A stretch of 64,000 bases of DNA from Acidobacteriota bacterium (GCA_013289855.1 JABCZD010000004.1:124001-188000); one strand, 5' to 3'; shown: positions 7,299 through 16,571, numbered from the stretch's first letter. Program-made: numbers and translations. Notes: generated by a model not told the origin, from the letters alone.

Positions 7299-8242
7299 AA
7301 CGGCGAAGGGAGCTGTTGTTTCTGGTGTTTTCTCTTGCATGGCTTGTTGCCGCAGCCAGTGTTGCGCGGGCGCAGGAAAACAAGACCGTCGCGGAGCGTT
7401 TGGGATACGCGAAAGACGCGAAGCTGCTGATCGTGCACGACGACGATCTGGGGATGTCGCATTCCGTAAATTCCGCTGCGATTGCGGCGATCGAATCCGG
7501 AGCAATCAATTCCGCAAGCATCATGGTGCCGTGTCCGTGGTTTCCGGAAATTGCCGATTATGCAAAAACGCATCCAGACGCGGACTTCGGCCTGCATCTG
7601 ACCATGACCAGCGAGCGCGTGTATGTGCGATGGGGGCCAGTGGCTTCTCGCGATACGGTGCCCAGCCTGGTGGATGCGTATGGATATTTCCGCCAGGACT
7701 GGCCCGCGGGGCTGAAAATTAACGCCGGCGATGCGGAACGCGAGATGCGCGCGCAAGTGGAACGAGCGCTGGCGATGGGCGTGCGTCCCACACATTTGGA
7801 TTCACATCAATACCGCTTGTTTGAAAATGGGAAAGAACTTTTTGAAGCAGCGCTGAGCGTGGCGCACGACTATAAGTTGCCATTGTTGATTCCCAAGGAA
7901 TGGGCGGACCGGTATCCCTACCTTAAGACGAGCGCCGCACCCGGCGATATTTTCGTGGACCGCATCGTGAGCATGGAGGCCACCGTGCCGCCCGCCGGCT
8001 GGAAAGAGTTCTACGTGACGGCGCTGAAAAGTCTGCAGCCTGGCGTCACGGAGTTTATCGTGCACCTGGCATACGACAATGAAGAGATGCGCGCCATGAC
8101 TCGCGAACGTGATTCGTGGGGCGCGGCGTGGCGTCAGCGGGATTTTGATTTCTTTACCAGCGCGGAATTTCGCAAGCTGCTCGCGGAACAGAACATCAGG
8201 CTGGTGACGTGGCGCGAACTGGGCAAGTTAAACAGAAACTGA
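7295..8242 (+). CDS. Secreted YdjC/ChbG-type carbohydrate deacetylase
   Basis: YdjC family (ChbG-like) metal-dependent deacetylase that removes acetyl groups from amino-sugar oligomers. The family motif HDDDLGMS gives the catalytic and metal-binding aspartates; further His ligands are in GLHLTMTSE and PTHLDSHQYR. Family members are usually cytoplasmic, but this one starts with a Sec signal peptide (MKRRRELLFLVFSLAWLVAAASVARA), so it should be periplasmic or secreted. It overlaps the TIM-barrel gene by four bases and is followed 13 bases later by the FAD oxidoreductase. All three products of the operon carry export signals. Confidence 0.85.
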   Translation: MKRRRELLFLVFSLAWLVAAASVARAQENKTVAERLGYAKDAKLLIVHDDDLGMSHSVNSAAIAAIESGAINSASIMVPCPWFPEIADYAKTHPDADFGLHLTMTSERVYVRWGPVASRDTVPSLVDAYGYFRQDWPAGLKINAGDAEREMRAQVERALAMGVRPTHLDSHQYRLFENGKELFEAALSVAHDYKLPLLIPKEWADRYPYLKTSAAPGDIFVDRIVSMEATVPPAGWKEFYVTALKSLQPGVTEFIVHLAYDNEEMRAMTRERDSWGAAWRQRDFDFFTSAEFRKLLAEQNIRLVTWRELGKLNRN

Positions 8243-8255
8243 GAATGGGCGAATC

Positions 8256-10226
8256 ATGACGGACCGCGAAATTACGCGCAGGGATTTTCTTGGGTCGACG
8301 CTACTGGCTTCGGGAGCGGCGCTGCTCGAAGGGCTTTCGCCGGCGCAGATTTTGGCAACGAAACATCAGACGCCCGGTCAGACCACTGCCCAGGTGCCCG
8401 GCGCGACCAACGACGATTGGACCGGTTTTGGCGGCGTCGGCGAGTACCGGAATTCCAACGGCAACACCTTCGCAGTGCTGCAGGCGGGACACAAGATGCG
8501 CGACGGCGGGTACAGTCCCCTGCCCACGGATACCGTCGACACCGGCGAACTTTTTGATTGCGTGATCGTGGGCGGAGGAATCAGCGGGTTGGCCGCCGCG
8601 CTATTTTTTCTCCGGCAAGCTGGACCTGGCAAAACTTGTTTAATCCTCGAGAATCATCCGATTTTTGGCGGCGAAGCCAAATTGAATGCGTTTGACGTGG
8701 ACGGCAAGCGGTTGATCGCGCACCAGGGCTCCGCGATTTATCTGGTTCCCTACCCGCATAGTTTTATCGGGCGCTTTTACGATTCGATTGGCCTGCAAAC
8801 TCCGAAGCTGTCCTATCAAAAATGGTCCGGCGGGGACGCCGAGATGACGCTCGGGCGGACGCCGTACGATTCCGCGGGCCTGGCTACTGGGCAATATGGA
8901 TTTTGGTTTGGCGCGAAGTTCGGGCAGAAACCTGGGATGTGGCTGATCGATCCCGTTGGCAAGCAGATGAGTGGCGCGCCGGTGAACGAAATTACACGCA
9001 GAGAATTGGCACGCTGGTTTTCCGGGAAGGCTGCGGAAGAAGCCAAATTTATCCCGCCGAGATACGAGGGAGACGAAACCTCCCGCCGCCTAGATGCCAT
9101 TACCCTCGAACAACATTTCATCGAACGCTTCGGGCTGAGCCAGGAAACAATTCGCACATTTCTCTCTCCGGTGGAGGGTGGGGGATCGGGACTGGGGCCC
9201 GATGCGCTCTCAGCGTACTGCGATTATGCCGCGGATTTGCTGCATCCGCTCGACGACGGCTCCGGAGAAGCGGTGCAAATGTTTCCCGGCGGGAACACTA
9301 CGATTGCGCGACTGATGGTGAAGGCGCTGATTCCCGCAACCATCGATGGCCCGAGCACGGTGGAGGCGGTCAGCCGCAACCCAGTGAATTTTGCGGCGCT
9401 CGATACGCCCGGCGCCGTCGCGCGCGTGCGACTTTCGGCCACTGTTGTAGAGGTGCGGCATGCCACGGACGGCACGCATGGTTCACATAGCGCCAGCGAT
9501 GCGGAAAAATCAGAATACGTTTCGATCGCTTATGCCAAGGACGGCAAAGTTTTTCGCCTCAAAGCGCGCAGCGTGGTGATGGCGGGCGGCAGTTGGACCA
9601 CGAAACATATCATCGGCGATCTTCCCGCGGCGCAACGGAATGCTTACGCGCAGTTTTACCGCTCGCCGTGCATGATGGCCAATGTCGCGCTGCGCAACTG
9701 GCGCTTTCTTTACAAAATGGGCATCAGTGGCTGCCGCTGGTTCGAGGGCACCGGAAATTACATGGACGTGCGGCGCATGGCTACCGTCGGGCTCGATGAT
9801 TCCACAATCAATCCCGATTCGCCGGTGGTGCTCTCGGTGAAGGTGCTGTACGGGTATCCCGGGATGCCGACGGAAGATCAAGGGCATCGCGGGCGCGCGG
9901 AGATGCTCACCACTTCCTTTCGCGAGTACGAGCAGCGCATTCGTGAACAGTTTATGGCCATGTTCGCGCACGCCGGCTTTGACGATCGCCGCGACATCGC
10001 CGGCATCGTGCTGAATCGTTGGGGACATGCCTATCTGAGTCCGCAGCCCGGATTTTTCTTCGGAAAAAACGGCCAGCCGGCGCCGCGAGCGATTTTGCGT
10101 GATGCGCCGTTCGGCCGTATCGCCTTCGCGAACACGGACCTCGCCGGCGCTATGGATCATCGCTATTCGATTTTGGAAGCACAGCGCGCTGTGGGACAAC
10201 TACTGGATCAGGTTCTGATTTCCTAG
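8256..10226 (+). CDS. Tat-exported FAD oxidoreductase, spermidine-dehydrogenase-like
   Basis: A 656-residue flavoprotein. TRRDFLG at residues 7-13 is a Tat signal; the FAD-binding Rossmann motif CVIVGGGISGLAAA sits at residues 102-115, followed by LILENHPIFGGEA. The overall layout resembles NAD(P)-binding/amine oxidoreductases annotated as spermidine dehydrogenase (SpdH). The true substrate is not readable from sequence: an amine or a polyol/sugar oxidation are both possible. It is the third gene of an operon with the TIM-barrel isomerase and the YdjC deacetylase. Tat export fits a protein folded around FAD. Its end faces glcE, 27 bases away. Confidence 0.75.
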   Translation: MTDREITRRDFLGSTLLASGAALLEGLSPAQILATKHQTPGQTTAQVPGATNDDWTGFGGVGEYRNSNGNTFAVLQAGHKMRDGGYSPLPTDTVDTGELFDCVIVGGGISGLAAALFFLRQAGPGKTCLILENHPIFGGEAKLNAFDVDGKRLIAHQGSAIYLVPYPHSFIGRFYDSIGLQTPKLSYQKWSGGDAEMTLGRTPYDSAGLATGQYGFWFGAKFGQKPGMWLIDPVGKQMSGAPVNEITRRELARWFSGKAAEEAKFIPPRYEGDETSRRLDAITLEQHFIERFGLSQETIRTFLSPVEGGGSGLGPDALSAYCDYAADLLHPLDDGSGEAVQMFPGGNTTIARLMVKALIPATIDGPSTVEAVSRNPVNFAALDTPGAVARVRLSATVVEVRHATDGTHGSHSASDAEKSEYVSIAYAKDGKVFRLKARSVVMAGGSWTTKHIIGDLPAAQRNAYAQFYRSPCMMANVALRNWRFLYKMGISGCRWFEGTGNYMDVRRMATVGLDDSTINPDSPVVLSVKVLYGYPGMPTEDQGHRGRAEMLTTSFREYEQRIREQFMAMFAHAGFDDRRDIAGIVLNRWGHAYLSPQPGFFFGKNGQPAPRAILRDAPFGRIAFANTDLAGAMDHRYSILEAQRAVGQLLDQVLIS

Positions 10227-10253
10227 CAACAATTTCGCACCACAATATCGCCG

Positions 10254-11783
10254 CTAACTTTCTTGCAGCATTCTTCCTGGAGCGAAGATGTTTTGCGGAT
10301 CGAAGGCGGTTTTGAGCCGGCGCATCGCGGCGGCATCTGGGCGCGGCGGGCCGAAAACGTTCATGTGGCGCTTTAGCAGCGCGGGGCAGAATTGAATGGA
10401 GGCCGTGGCGGAATGCTTGGCGCAGAGAGCAAAGACGGCGTCAGCGGCTTTGGCAAGTTGCGCGATGATTTCCTGATTTGTGCCGTCTAGAAGATGGCCG
10501 ACATCCTGCGGGTCGAGCGCGGCAGCAACGTGCGCGTTGGCTAGGTGGATCGATGGATCGTCCGGCAGAAGCGCGAAGTAAATGTTGCCGGTAGCACGGG
10601 CGATCAGGGCATGAGGGATATCGCAACGCTGAGCAATTTCACGTAACGCGTCGAGAAGCGCAGCGTGCGTTTCCGGAAGCGCGCCTATGCGAAAGATGGT
10701 GGCGGCGGGCGAGGCTTGCAGCAGCAGCGGCAACGCTTCGCGGAGCCGGCCCCAAATGGCGGGGCGCGTGGCGTCGTCAAGAAAAGTGGTTGCGGTGGGA
10801 CGCAACGCCGGTGGAAGCGATCGCGCCAGCGCGGTGAGGTCGCGTTCATAGCGTTGCAAAACTTCTGCGGAACCCGCAAACGCCGCGCAGAGTTGCCACG
10901 ATTTCGCATCAAACCAGTCGCCGGGGAGCGGCAATGTCGTGCCGGTGCTAGCGCTCTCGCCTGCATCGCCAAAGATCGCAGGCTCGTGTCCGCTGGGAGT
11001 TTGCGTCGCGAAGATTTGCGCCAGCTGCGGATTCAGAACCTCGAGCGTGAGTGGCGAGAGCGGAGACTCCGCAATTTTTCGGCGCAACGCCAACGCGCCT
11101 TCGGCGCTGGGAAAGGCGGCGACAAAGCCGCGCGAATCCAGCGGCATGGGAAACGTGCGAAAATTCAGTCGCGTGATGATGGCGAGCGTTCCGAAAGAAC
11201 CGATCAACAGTTTGTGCAGATCGTAGCCGGTAACATTCTTCACCACGCGGCCGCCGCTCTTGCACGGCGCGCCCGTGCCGTCAATAAATTCCGCGCCAAT
11301 TAAAAAATCGCGCGCCGTGCCGTAGGTTTGGCGCAGCGGCGAATTCAGGCCAGAGGCGATGACGCCGCCAATCGTGCTCGTGGAATAAAACGGCAGCAGC
11401 AGCGGCAAGAATTGCCGATGTGGCGCAAGCGCGGCGTTCAATTTCGCAAGAGGCAGGCCCGCGTCAACGCTCAACGTAAGGTCGCCGGGATCGTAATGGG
11501 CGATCTGATCCAAGGCCGTCATGTCCAGCGCGATGTCGTAGCGCGTTGGCGGCATACCGATTCCAAGTTTGCTGCGGCTGCCGACCGGAACGATGGCGAG
11601 ATTTTCCGCGATGGCGAAACGCGCAATCTCCGCAATTTCTTCAGCGCTTCCAGGCCTGGCGATCGCGGCGGGAATTACTTCGTCGACGGCATATCGGGCC
11701 AGCACTGCCGGGTCGCTGTGCACGCGACTGGCGTCGATGATGGACGCCAAGCGGTCGCCGAGATTTGTGGAAGTAACGGGCAT
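10254..11783 (-). CDS. glcE: Glycolate oxidase FAD subunit GlcE
   Basis: Second flavin subunit of glycolate dehydrogenase. The N-terminal half is an FAD_binding_4 domain (VPVGSRSKLGIG; STIGGVIASGLNSPLRQTYG; KNVTGYDLHKLLIGSFGTLAIITRL), and the C-terminus ends in the family motif LKTAFDPQNIFAPGRM. At 509 residues it is longer than the roughly 350-residue E. coli GlcE, mainly through the C-terminal half, closer to GlcD in size. It starts four bases after the glcD stop, so the two are co-translated. glcF, normally next, is separated by six unrelated genes. Confidence 0.88.
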   Translation of the reverse strand: MPVTSTNLGDRLASIIDASRVHSDPAVLARYAVDEVIPAAIARPGSAEEIAEIARFAIAENLAIVPVGSRSKLGIGMPPTRYDIALDMTALDQIAHYDPGDLTLSVDAGLPLAKLNAALAPHRQFLPLLLPFYSTSTIGGVIASGLNSPLRQTYGTARDFLIGAEFIDGTGAPCKSGGRVVKNVTGYDLHKLLIGSFGTLAIITRLNFRTFPMPLDSRGFVAAFPSAEGALALRRKIAESPLSPLTLEVLNPQLAQIFATQTPSGHEPAIFGDAGESASTGTTLPLPGDWFDAKSWQLCAAFAGSAEVLQRYERDLTALARSLPPALRPTATTFLDDATRPAIWGRLREALPLLLQASPAATIFRIGALPETHAALLDALREIAQRCDIPHALIARATGNIYFALLPDDPSIHLANAHVAAALDPQDVGHLLDGTNQEIIAQLAKAADAVFALCAKHSATASIQFCPALLKRHMNVFGPPRPDAAAMRRLKTAFDPQNIFAPGRMLQES

Positions 11784-11787
11784 TTAT

Positions 11788-13305
11788 TTAATGTTTGGCG
11801 GTTGCGGCTTCGGGCTTCGCCGAAGCGGAATTACCGGCGCTTCCGGAGAGCAATGATGCACTTGGCGCCGCAGACGTTGCGATCGTCGCGTGTCCACGCG
11901 TGGGGCGCACGCGAATTTCGCCGCAACCTTTGCCCAACGGGAAAATCTTCGCCGGATTTAACGACGCGCTGGGATTAAACGCATCGTGCACGCGCCGCAT
12001 CAACGCAAAATCTGCGTCGGAGAAAATCAACGACATCAATTCTGCTTTTTCCATGCCCACGCCGTGTTCGCCGGTCAGCGAACCGCCCACTTCCACGCAG
12101 TAACGGATGATTTCATTGGCGGCGGCCAGCGCGGCTTCCAGTTTGCCGGGAGTCCGCGGATCGTACAGCACCAGCGGGTGAAGATTGCCATCGCCGGCGT
12201 GAAAAATATTTCCAATCTGCAGATCGTACGCCTTGCCAATTTCGTAGATGCGGCGAAGCGTTTGCGGAAGTTTCGACCGTGGAATCACGCCATCAAGAAC
12301 GTAATTGCACGGAGCGATGCGGCCCAGCGCACCGAAGGCATTTTTGCGGCCTTTCCAGAAAAGATCGCGTTCGCGATCGTCGCGGGCCAAGCGTACTTCG
12401 CGGGCGTGGTGCGTCAGGCAAACCTCTTCGATGGCGGTGGCTTGCGCGGCCACGGACTGCCGCAAGCCTTCGATCTCCAGCAGAATTACCGCGGCGCTGT
12501 CCATGGGAAATCCCGCATGCACGTAATCTTCGATCACGCGCAGCGTCCAGCCGTCCATCATTTCGCACGCGGCGGGAGTGATGGCGCGCGCGGTGATGTC
12601 AACGACCGTTTCGGAGGCGTCGTCAATAGAATCAAAAATGGCGAGGAGGGTTTTCACGGCTTCGGGCTTGCGGCACAGCCTTACCGTGATTTCCGTGACC
12701 AGCGCGAGCGTGCCTTCGGAGCCTACGAAAAGACCAGAAAGATCGTAGCCGAGCGCGTCGCCTTGCGCATTACCGATGCGCAGAATTTCTCCGTCGGGAA
12801 GAACCAGTTCCAGCGCGGTGACGTGATTGGTGGTCACTCCATAAGCAAGCGTGTGCGGGCCGCCGGAATTTTCCGAAACGTTGCCGCCGATGGTGCAGGA
12901 CTTTTGGCTGGAGGGATCGGGCGCGAAATACAACCCAGCGTGTTCGACGGCGCGCGTAAGTTCGGCGTTAACCAATCCGGGTTGTACCACCGCGCGAAGA
13001 TTTTCGTAGTCCACGCTGAGAATGCGATTCATGCGCGCAAACACAATCATCACACCGCCAGCGCGCGCGATGGCTCCGCCAGAAAGTCCAGTACCCGCGC
13101 CGCGGCCAACGATAGGAACGTCATGCTTGTTGGCAAGTTTTACGATTTCGGAGACCTGCTGCGTGGTGGTGGGAAAGACCACCGCGTCGGGCAAGGATTT
13201 CTCGATAGAGCCGTCGTACTCATACATCAGCAATTCTTCAGGCAGCGAGAGCACGGAAGCGCGCCCGAGAAGAATTTGCAGTTCGCGGATGAGGTCGCTG
13301 TTCAT
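11788..13305 (-). CDS. glcD: Glycolate oxidase catalytic subunit GlcD
   Basis: FAD-linked subunit that oxidises glycolate (or D-lactate) to the 2-oxoacid. The N-terminal FAD domain shows GRGAGTGLSGGAIA, TIGGNVSENSGGPHTLAYG and GSEGTLALVTEI. The C-terminal FAD-oxidase_C domain shows the His motifs NIFHAGDGNLHPL and GSLTGEHGVGMEK. After the usual end (FNPSASLNPAKIFP) there is an extra Ala/Ser-rich tail of about 50 residues. First gene of a glcDE pair, divergent from a hydroxyacid reductase and glycerate kinase, which supports glycolate over lactate. A candidate promoter is at 13392-13421. Confidence 0.93.
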   Translation of the reverse strand: MNSDLIRELQILLGRASVLSLPEELLMYEYDGSIEKSLPDAVVFPTTTQQVSEIVKLANKHDVPIVGRGAGTGLSGGAIARAGGVMIVFARMNRILSVDYENLRAVVQPGLVNAELTRAVEHAGLYFAPDPSSQKSCTIGGNVSENSGGPHTLAYGVTTNHVTALELVLPDGEILRIGNAQGDALGYDLSGLFVGSEGTLALVTEITVRLCRKPEAVKTLLAIFDSIDDASETVVDITARAITPAACEMMDGWTLRVIEDYVHAGFPMDSAAVILLEIEGLRQSVAAQATAIEEVCLTHHAREVRLARDDRERDLFWKGRKNAFGALGRIAPCNYVLDGVIPRSKLPQTLRRIYEIGKAYDLQIGNIFHAGDGNLHPLVLYDPRTPGKLEAALAAANEIIRYCVEVGGSLTGEHGVGMEKAELMSLIFSDADFALMRRVHDAFNPSASLNPAKIFPLGKGCGEIRVRPTRGHATIATSAAPSASLLSGSAGNSASAKPEAATAKH

Positions 13306-13391
13306 GGGTGATGCGTTCGAGCGCTTGCAGCAGTTAAAACGGTGTTTCGTTAGCGCGCAAAGTGTCGAGCCTTTAAGACACGCCTCTTGCC

Positions 13392-13421
13392 ACTATAGTG
13401 AGAGTCGCGGCGGATGTGCAA
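13392..13421 (-). promoter_or_regulatory. Candidate glcDE promoter
   Basis: On the - strand, TTGCAC (13421-13416) and TATAGT (13397-13392) are 18 bases apart, about 90 bases upstream of glcD. The -10 is embedded in the perfect palindrome CACTATAGTG (13391-13400), which could be a regulator site in this divergent region. Confidence 0.4.
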
Positions 13422-13488
13422 CGGTCCGCTGAAAAAATCGCCGCAAGATATGTTAGTGTGAACTTCAAGCCCAGAAATAGAGCCAGAG

Positions 13489-14469
13489 ATGCCAAAACCG
13501 AAAGTGCTTGCGACACGACCGTTATTCCCTGCTGCCCGAACCATCCTGGATGCTAGTTGCGACGTGGAGTATTTTCCGTCCGCGGAAAGCGCCTCGCGGC
13601 AGAATTTGCTGCGGCGCCTGAAGGACAAAGAAGGCTTGGTGTGCCTGCTGACCGACGCGGTCAACGAAGAGTTGCTGCGCAATGCGCCGAAGCTGCGCAT
13701 CGTGTCCAACGTGGCGGTGGGTTTCGACAACATCGATGTGGCGGCGTGCACTAAGCGCGCCGTGGTGGCCACGAATACCCCCGGCGTGCTGGATGAAACT
13801 ACCGCGGATTTTGCTTGGACGCTGATGATGGCGGTGGCACGGCGCCTCAGCGAGGGCGAAGCGCTGGCGCGTTCGGGAAAATGGACCGGATGGGATCTGG
13901 ACCAACTCGTCGGCACCGATGTTTGGGGCAAAACACTGGGCATCGTGGGATTCGGGCGTATCGGCCGAGCCATGGCGCGACGCGCCAGCGGATTCCAGAT
14001 GAAAGTGATTTATCACGATGCCGTGCGCGTTGCCGAAGAAGTGGAGCAGGAACTTAAAGCGGAATTTCGCGATTTTAATTCCCTGCTGTCGGAATCCGAT
14101 TTTGTGAGCGTGCATGTGCCGCTGACCCCGGAAACCCGCGGAATGTTCAGCGGCCCAAAATTCTTTCGCATGAAGCCGACGGCCATCTTAATCAATACTT
14201 CGCGCGGGCCGGTGGTGGATGAGAATGGCCTGGTGGCCGCGCTGGAGGCGGGGAAAATCGCCGGCGCCGGACTGGACGTGTACGAAAATGAGCCGTTCAT
14301 TTTTCCGGGACTGAAGCGCGCCAATGTGGTGTTGGCGCCGCATATCGCGTCGGCGACGGTGGAGACGCGCACGAAAATGGCGTGCATCGCCGCCGAAAAT
14401 GTCACCGCGCTGTTTCGCGGGCAGTGGCCGCCAAATATGCTGAACGCGGAAGTATTGAAGGACAAATGA
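13489..14469 (+). CDS. D-2-hydroxyacid dehydrogenase (glyoxylate/hydroxypyruvate reductase)
   Basis: A 326-residue NAD(P)-dependent reductase. The Rossmann motif is GIVGFGRIGRAMA; catalytic Arg lies in NTSRGPVVDE, Glu in DVYENEP and His in APHIASAT, as in the GyaR/GhrB glyoxylate and hydroxypyruvate reductases. The length suits a stand-alone reductase, not SerA with its ACT domain. It is followed 21 bases later by a glycerate kinase and is divergent from glcDE, so the likely reactions are glyoxylate to glycolate or hydroxypyruvate to D-glycerate. Which direction dominates cannot be told. Confidence 0.85.
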   Translation: MPKPKVLATRPLFPAARTILDASCDVEYFPSAESASRQNLLRRLKDKEGLVCLLTDAVNEELLRNAPKLRIVSNVAVGFDNIDVAACTKRAVVATNTPGVLDETTADFAWTLMMAVARRLSEGEALARSGKWTGWDLDQLVGTDVWGKTLGIVGFGRIGRAMARRASGFQMKVIYHDAVRVAEEVEQELKAEFRDFNSLLSESDFVSVHVPLTPETRGMFSGPKFFRMKPTAILINTSRGPVVDENGLVAALEAGKIAGAGLDVYENEPFIFPGLKRANVVLAPHIASATVETRTKMACIAAENVTALFRGQWPPNMLNAEVLKDK

Positions 14470-14490
14470 GTTCCCCGCTGTAAGGCTCCC

Positions 14491-15813
14491 ATGACTGATC
14501 TCAAGCAGATGGCCCTCCGGATTTTCCACGAAACTATCGCGGCTATTGATATTCCTGCGACCATACGGCGGAAGCTGCTGGTGTCTGGAACGACGCTGCG
14601 TTGCGGCGACGCGGCGATCGACCTAAGTAAATTCGATCGCGTGTTGGTGGTGGCACTGGGGAAAGCTGCACGCGCGATGGTCGATGGACTCTTGGCTGTG
14701 CTTCCCAGTGACTTGCGACTCGAGGGAATTGTGGTGGCGCCTTCGGGCATTGATGTTCCGTCGAAACCGCGCCAAGGATTGCGCTATTTTGTCGCCGCAC
14801 ATCCCGTGCCGGATGCGGAGAGTTGGAAGTCCGCGGAAGCGATTCTGGAGTTGTTGAAGGCTTGCGATGCCCGGACGCTGGTTTTCTTTCTGCTTTCGGG
14901 CGGCGGCTCGGCGATGGTGGAATTGCCGCTGAACGCCGCGCAGACTTTGGCGGACGTGCAGCAGATGCATCGCGCGCTGGTTGCGTGCGGCGCGCCGATT
15001 GAAGCCATCAATACGGTTCGCAAACATTTGTCGGCGGTGAAGGGCGGGCGGCTCGCTGTGGCCGCGGGACGCGCGACGAAAATTACGCTAGCGGTGAGCG
15101 ATGTTCCCGCAGGCAAAGAGTCGGCGCTGGCGTCGGGGCCGACGATGGCCGATCCCACAACGATTGCGGATTTTTGGCGCGTGATTCGCGAGCACGATCT
15201 CGAAACGAAATTTCCGGCGTCGGTAACGAACTGGTTGGCGGGCGGACACATGCGCGAGACGCCGAAGGAAGCGCACGAAGCGTTTGCCAATGCGCATTTT
15301 CTTCTGATGCTAGGCATGGACGACCTTTTTCATCCGGCGCACCACGCTGCCGAGTCTTTAGGTTGCCTGGCCTGTTGCGACAATGCCACGGACGATTGGC
15401 CGGTCGAGAGTGCAGCGGACTACCTACTGCGGCAACTGGAAGAGTTGCGCACGACGCATCCTGGCCGGCGAGTAGCGGTGATTGCCGACGGTGAGGTCAG
15501 CTCGCCGGTTACCGGCAATGGCGTCGGCGGGCGAAATGCAGCGTTCGTGTTGGCATGCGTGCCGAAAATTTCCGGGAAGCGCATCGCGGTGTTGAGCGCC
15601 GGAACCGATGGGGTCGATGGAAACAGTCCCGCAGCGGGCGCGGTGGCGGATGGAGACACGCAGTCTCGTGGAAACGGAGCAAGTATGGACGCCGCGGACT
15701 ATTTCCGGCGTAGCGACGCGCACACGTATTTTTCGCGGCTGGGCAACGCCATCGTAATCGGTCCAACAGGAAACAATCTGCGGGATTTACGCATCCTGCT
15801 TGCCGAGCCTTAA
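14491..15813 (+). CDS. gckA: Glycerate 2-kinase (GckA/MOFRL family)
   Basis: A 440-residue kinase of the GckA/TtuD family that makes 2-phosphoglycerate from D-glycerate and ATP. The N-terminal domain shows VVALGKAARAM, AAHPVPDAES, LLSGGGSAMVELP and NTVRKHLSAVKGGRLA; the C-terminal MOFRL domain shows GNGVGGRNAAFVLAC and LSAGTDGVDGNSPAAGA. It is the second gene of an operon with the hydroxyacid reductase. With glcDE next door, the set routes two-carbon acids into glycolysis, provided a glyoxylate-condensing enzyme exists elsewhere. Confidence 0.92.
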   Translation: MTDLKQMALRIFHETIAAIDIPATIRRKLLVSGTTLRCGDAAIDLSKFDRVLVVALGKAARAMVDGLLAVLPSDLRLEGIVVAPSGIDVPSKPRQGLRYFVAAHPVPDAESWKSAEAILELLKACDARTLVFFLLSGGGSAMVELPLNAAQTLADVQQMHRALVACGAPIEAINTVRKHLSAVKGGRLAVAAGRATKITLAVSDVPAGKESALASGPTMADPTTIADFWRVIREHDLETKFPASVTNWLAGGHMRETPKEAHEAFANAHFLLMLGMDDLFHPAHHAAESLGCLACCDNATDDWPVESAADYLLRQLEELRTTHPGRRVAVIADGEVSSPVTGNGVGGRNAAFVLACVPKISGKRIAVLSAGTDGVDGNSPAAGAVADGDTQSRGNGASMDAADYFRRSDAHTYFSRLGNAIVIGPTGNNLRDLRILLAEP

Positions 15814-15850
15814 ACCTATCTCGAACGGTTTTGTCAGCGTACGAAGAAAC

Positions 15851-16486
15851 TTAGCAGTTTTGATACTTCCAGTTGCGTTGTTTGCCCTGGGAAATCCACT
15901 CGGTGGCTGTGGCGACGCGTTTGTCGCGCGTCTCGGGACGCTTGGCGTCGGCGATCCAATCGATGTATTCGCGTTTGCAGCTGGGGCTGAACGCGGCAAA
16001 CGTAGCGGCGACTTTCTTATTTTTCTGCAAGGCCTTCGCGAACTCCGCAGGCATTTTGACTGTTGGTTTCTTGGCTTTGGCCACGCGGTGTCTTGCCGCG
16101 ATGGGACTGGTGTATTCGCCGCTGTCCACGAAGGCTGCCGCTTGGCGAATCCAAGCGAGCATGAGTTTGTCGGGGGGTAGATTGTTTACTTCTCTGATGC
16201 GGCCGAGCGAGCCCATGCCTTCTCCGCGTAGAACGTTGGCTTTGCGCAGCACTGCGCTGATTTCCTGGCCCCAGAAGCCGAAGCTGCAGTGCTCGTTGAA
16301 CGCGGACATGTTGCAAAGAATTACGCCGCGATACTCGAAAAAAGGGCGGCTCCATTTAATGGTTTCCGCGACCTCTGGGCAGGCCTGGTGCACCAGTTTG
16401 CGCAGGTGGGTGAGGATTGGTTGCGCGAATGGACGGGCCTTCGCGAGGTAAGCTTCTACTTTGGGATTGAAGTTCTCAGCGGCCAT
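15851..16486 (-). CDS. YdeI/OmdA-like DUF1801 protein
   Basis: A YdeI-type protein with an N-terminal DUF1801 (YdhG-like) domain (WSRPFFEYRGVILCNMSAF; CSFGFWG) and a C-terminal OmpD-associated/bacteriocin-protection region (EFAKALQKNKKVAATFAAFSPSCKREYIDWI). The family is small and cytoplasmic, and its biochemical role is not settled. I chose the ATG at 16486 (MAAENFNPKVEAYL), which has GGGAG nine bases upstream. An ATG at 16564 would add 26 residues encoded partly by a 15-bp tandem repeat, which looks like leader rather than protein. A REP-like hairpin lies just upstream. A second DUF1801 gene is at 48248. Confidence 0.8.
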   Translation of the reverse strand: MAAENFNPKVEAYLAKARPFAQPILTHLRKLVHQACPEVAETIKWSRPFFEYRGVILCNMSAFNEHCSFGFWGQEISAVLRKANVLRGEGMGSLGRIREVNNLPPDKLMLAWIRQAAAFVDSGEYTSPIAARHRVAKAKKPTVKMPAEFAKALQKNKKVAATFAAFSPSCKREYIDWIADAKRPETRDKRVATATEWISQGKQRNWKYQNC

Positions 16487-16526
16487 TGTGGCGGGCTCCC
16501 GTTCGTCGATTTCAGCGTTCAGAGAA

Positions 16527-16571
16527 ACGTTCATCGCATCAACGTTCATCGCATGGGCGTTCATCGCGATG
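16527..16571. repeat. Three 15-bp tandem repeats
   Basis: Three consecutive units: ACGTTCATCGCATCA, ACGTTCATCGCATGG and GCGTTCATCGCGATG. On the - strand each holds an ATG in the same frame, five codons apart, ahead of the YdeI-like gene. They create several alternative starts for a longer form of that protein. Confidence 0.7.

Noticed and set aside
11986..13311. Long + strand open frame (441 codons) opposite glcD
   Set aside because: It lies entirely antisense to a gene with clear FAD and His motifs; its translation has no family features. High GC gives long antisense frames.
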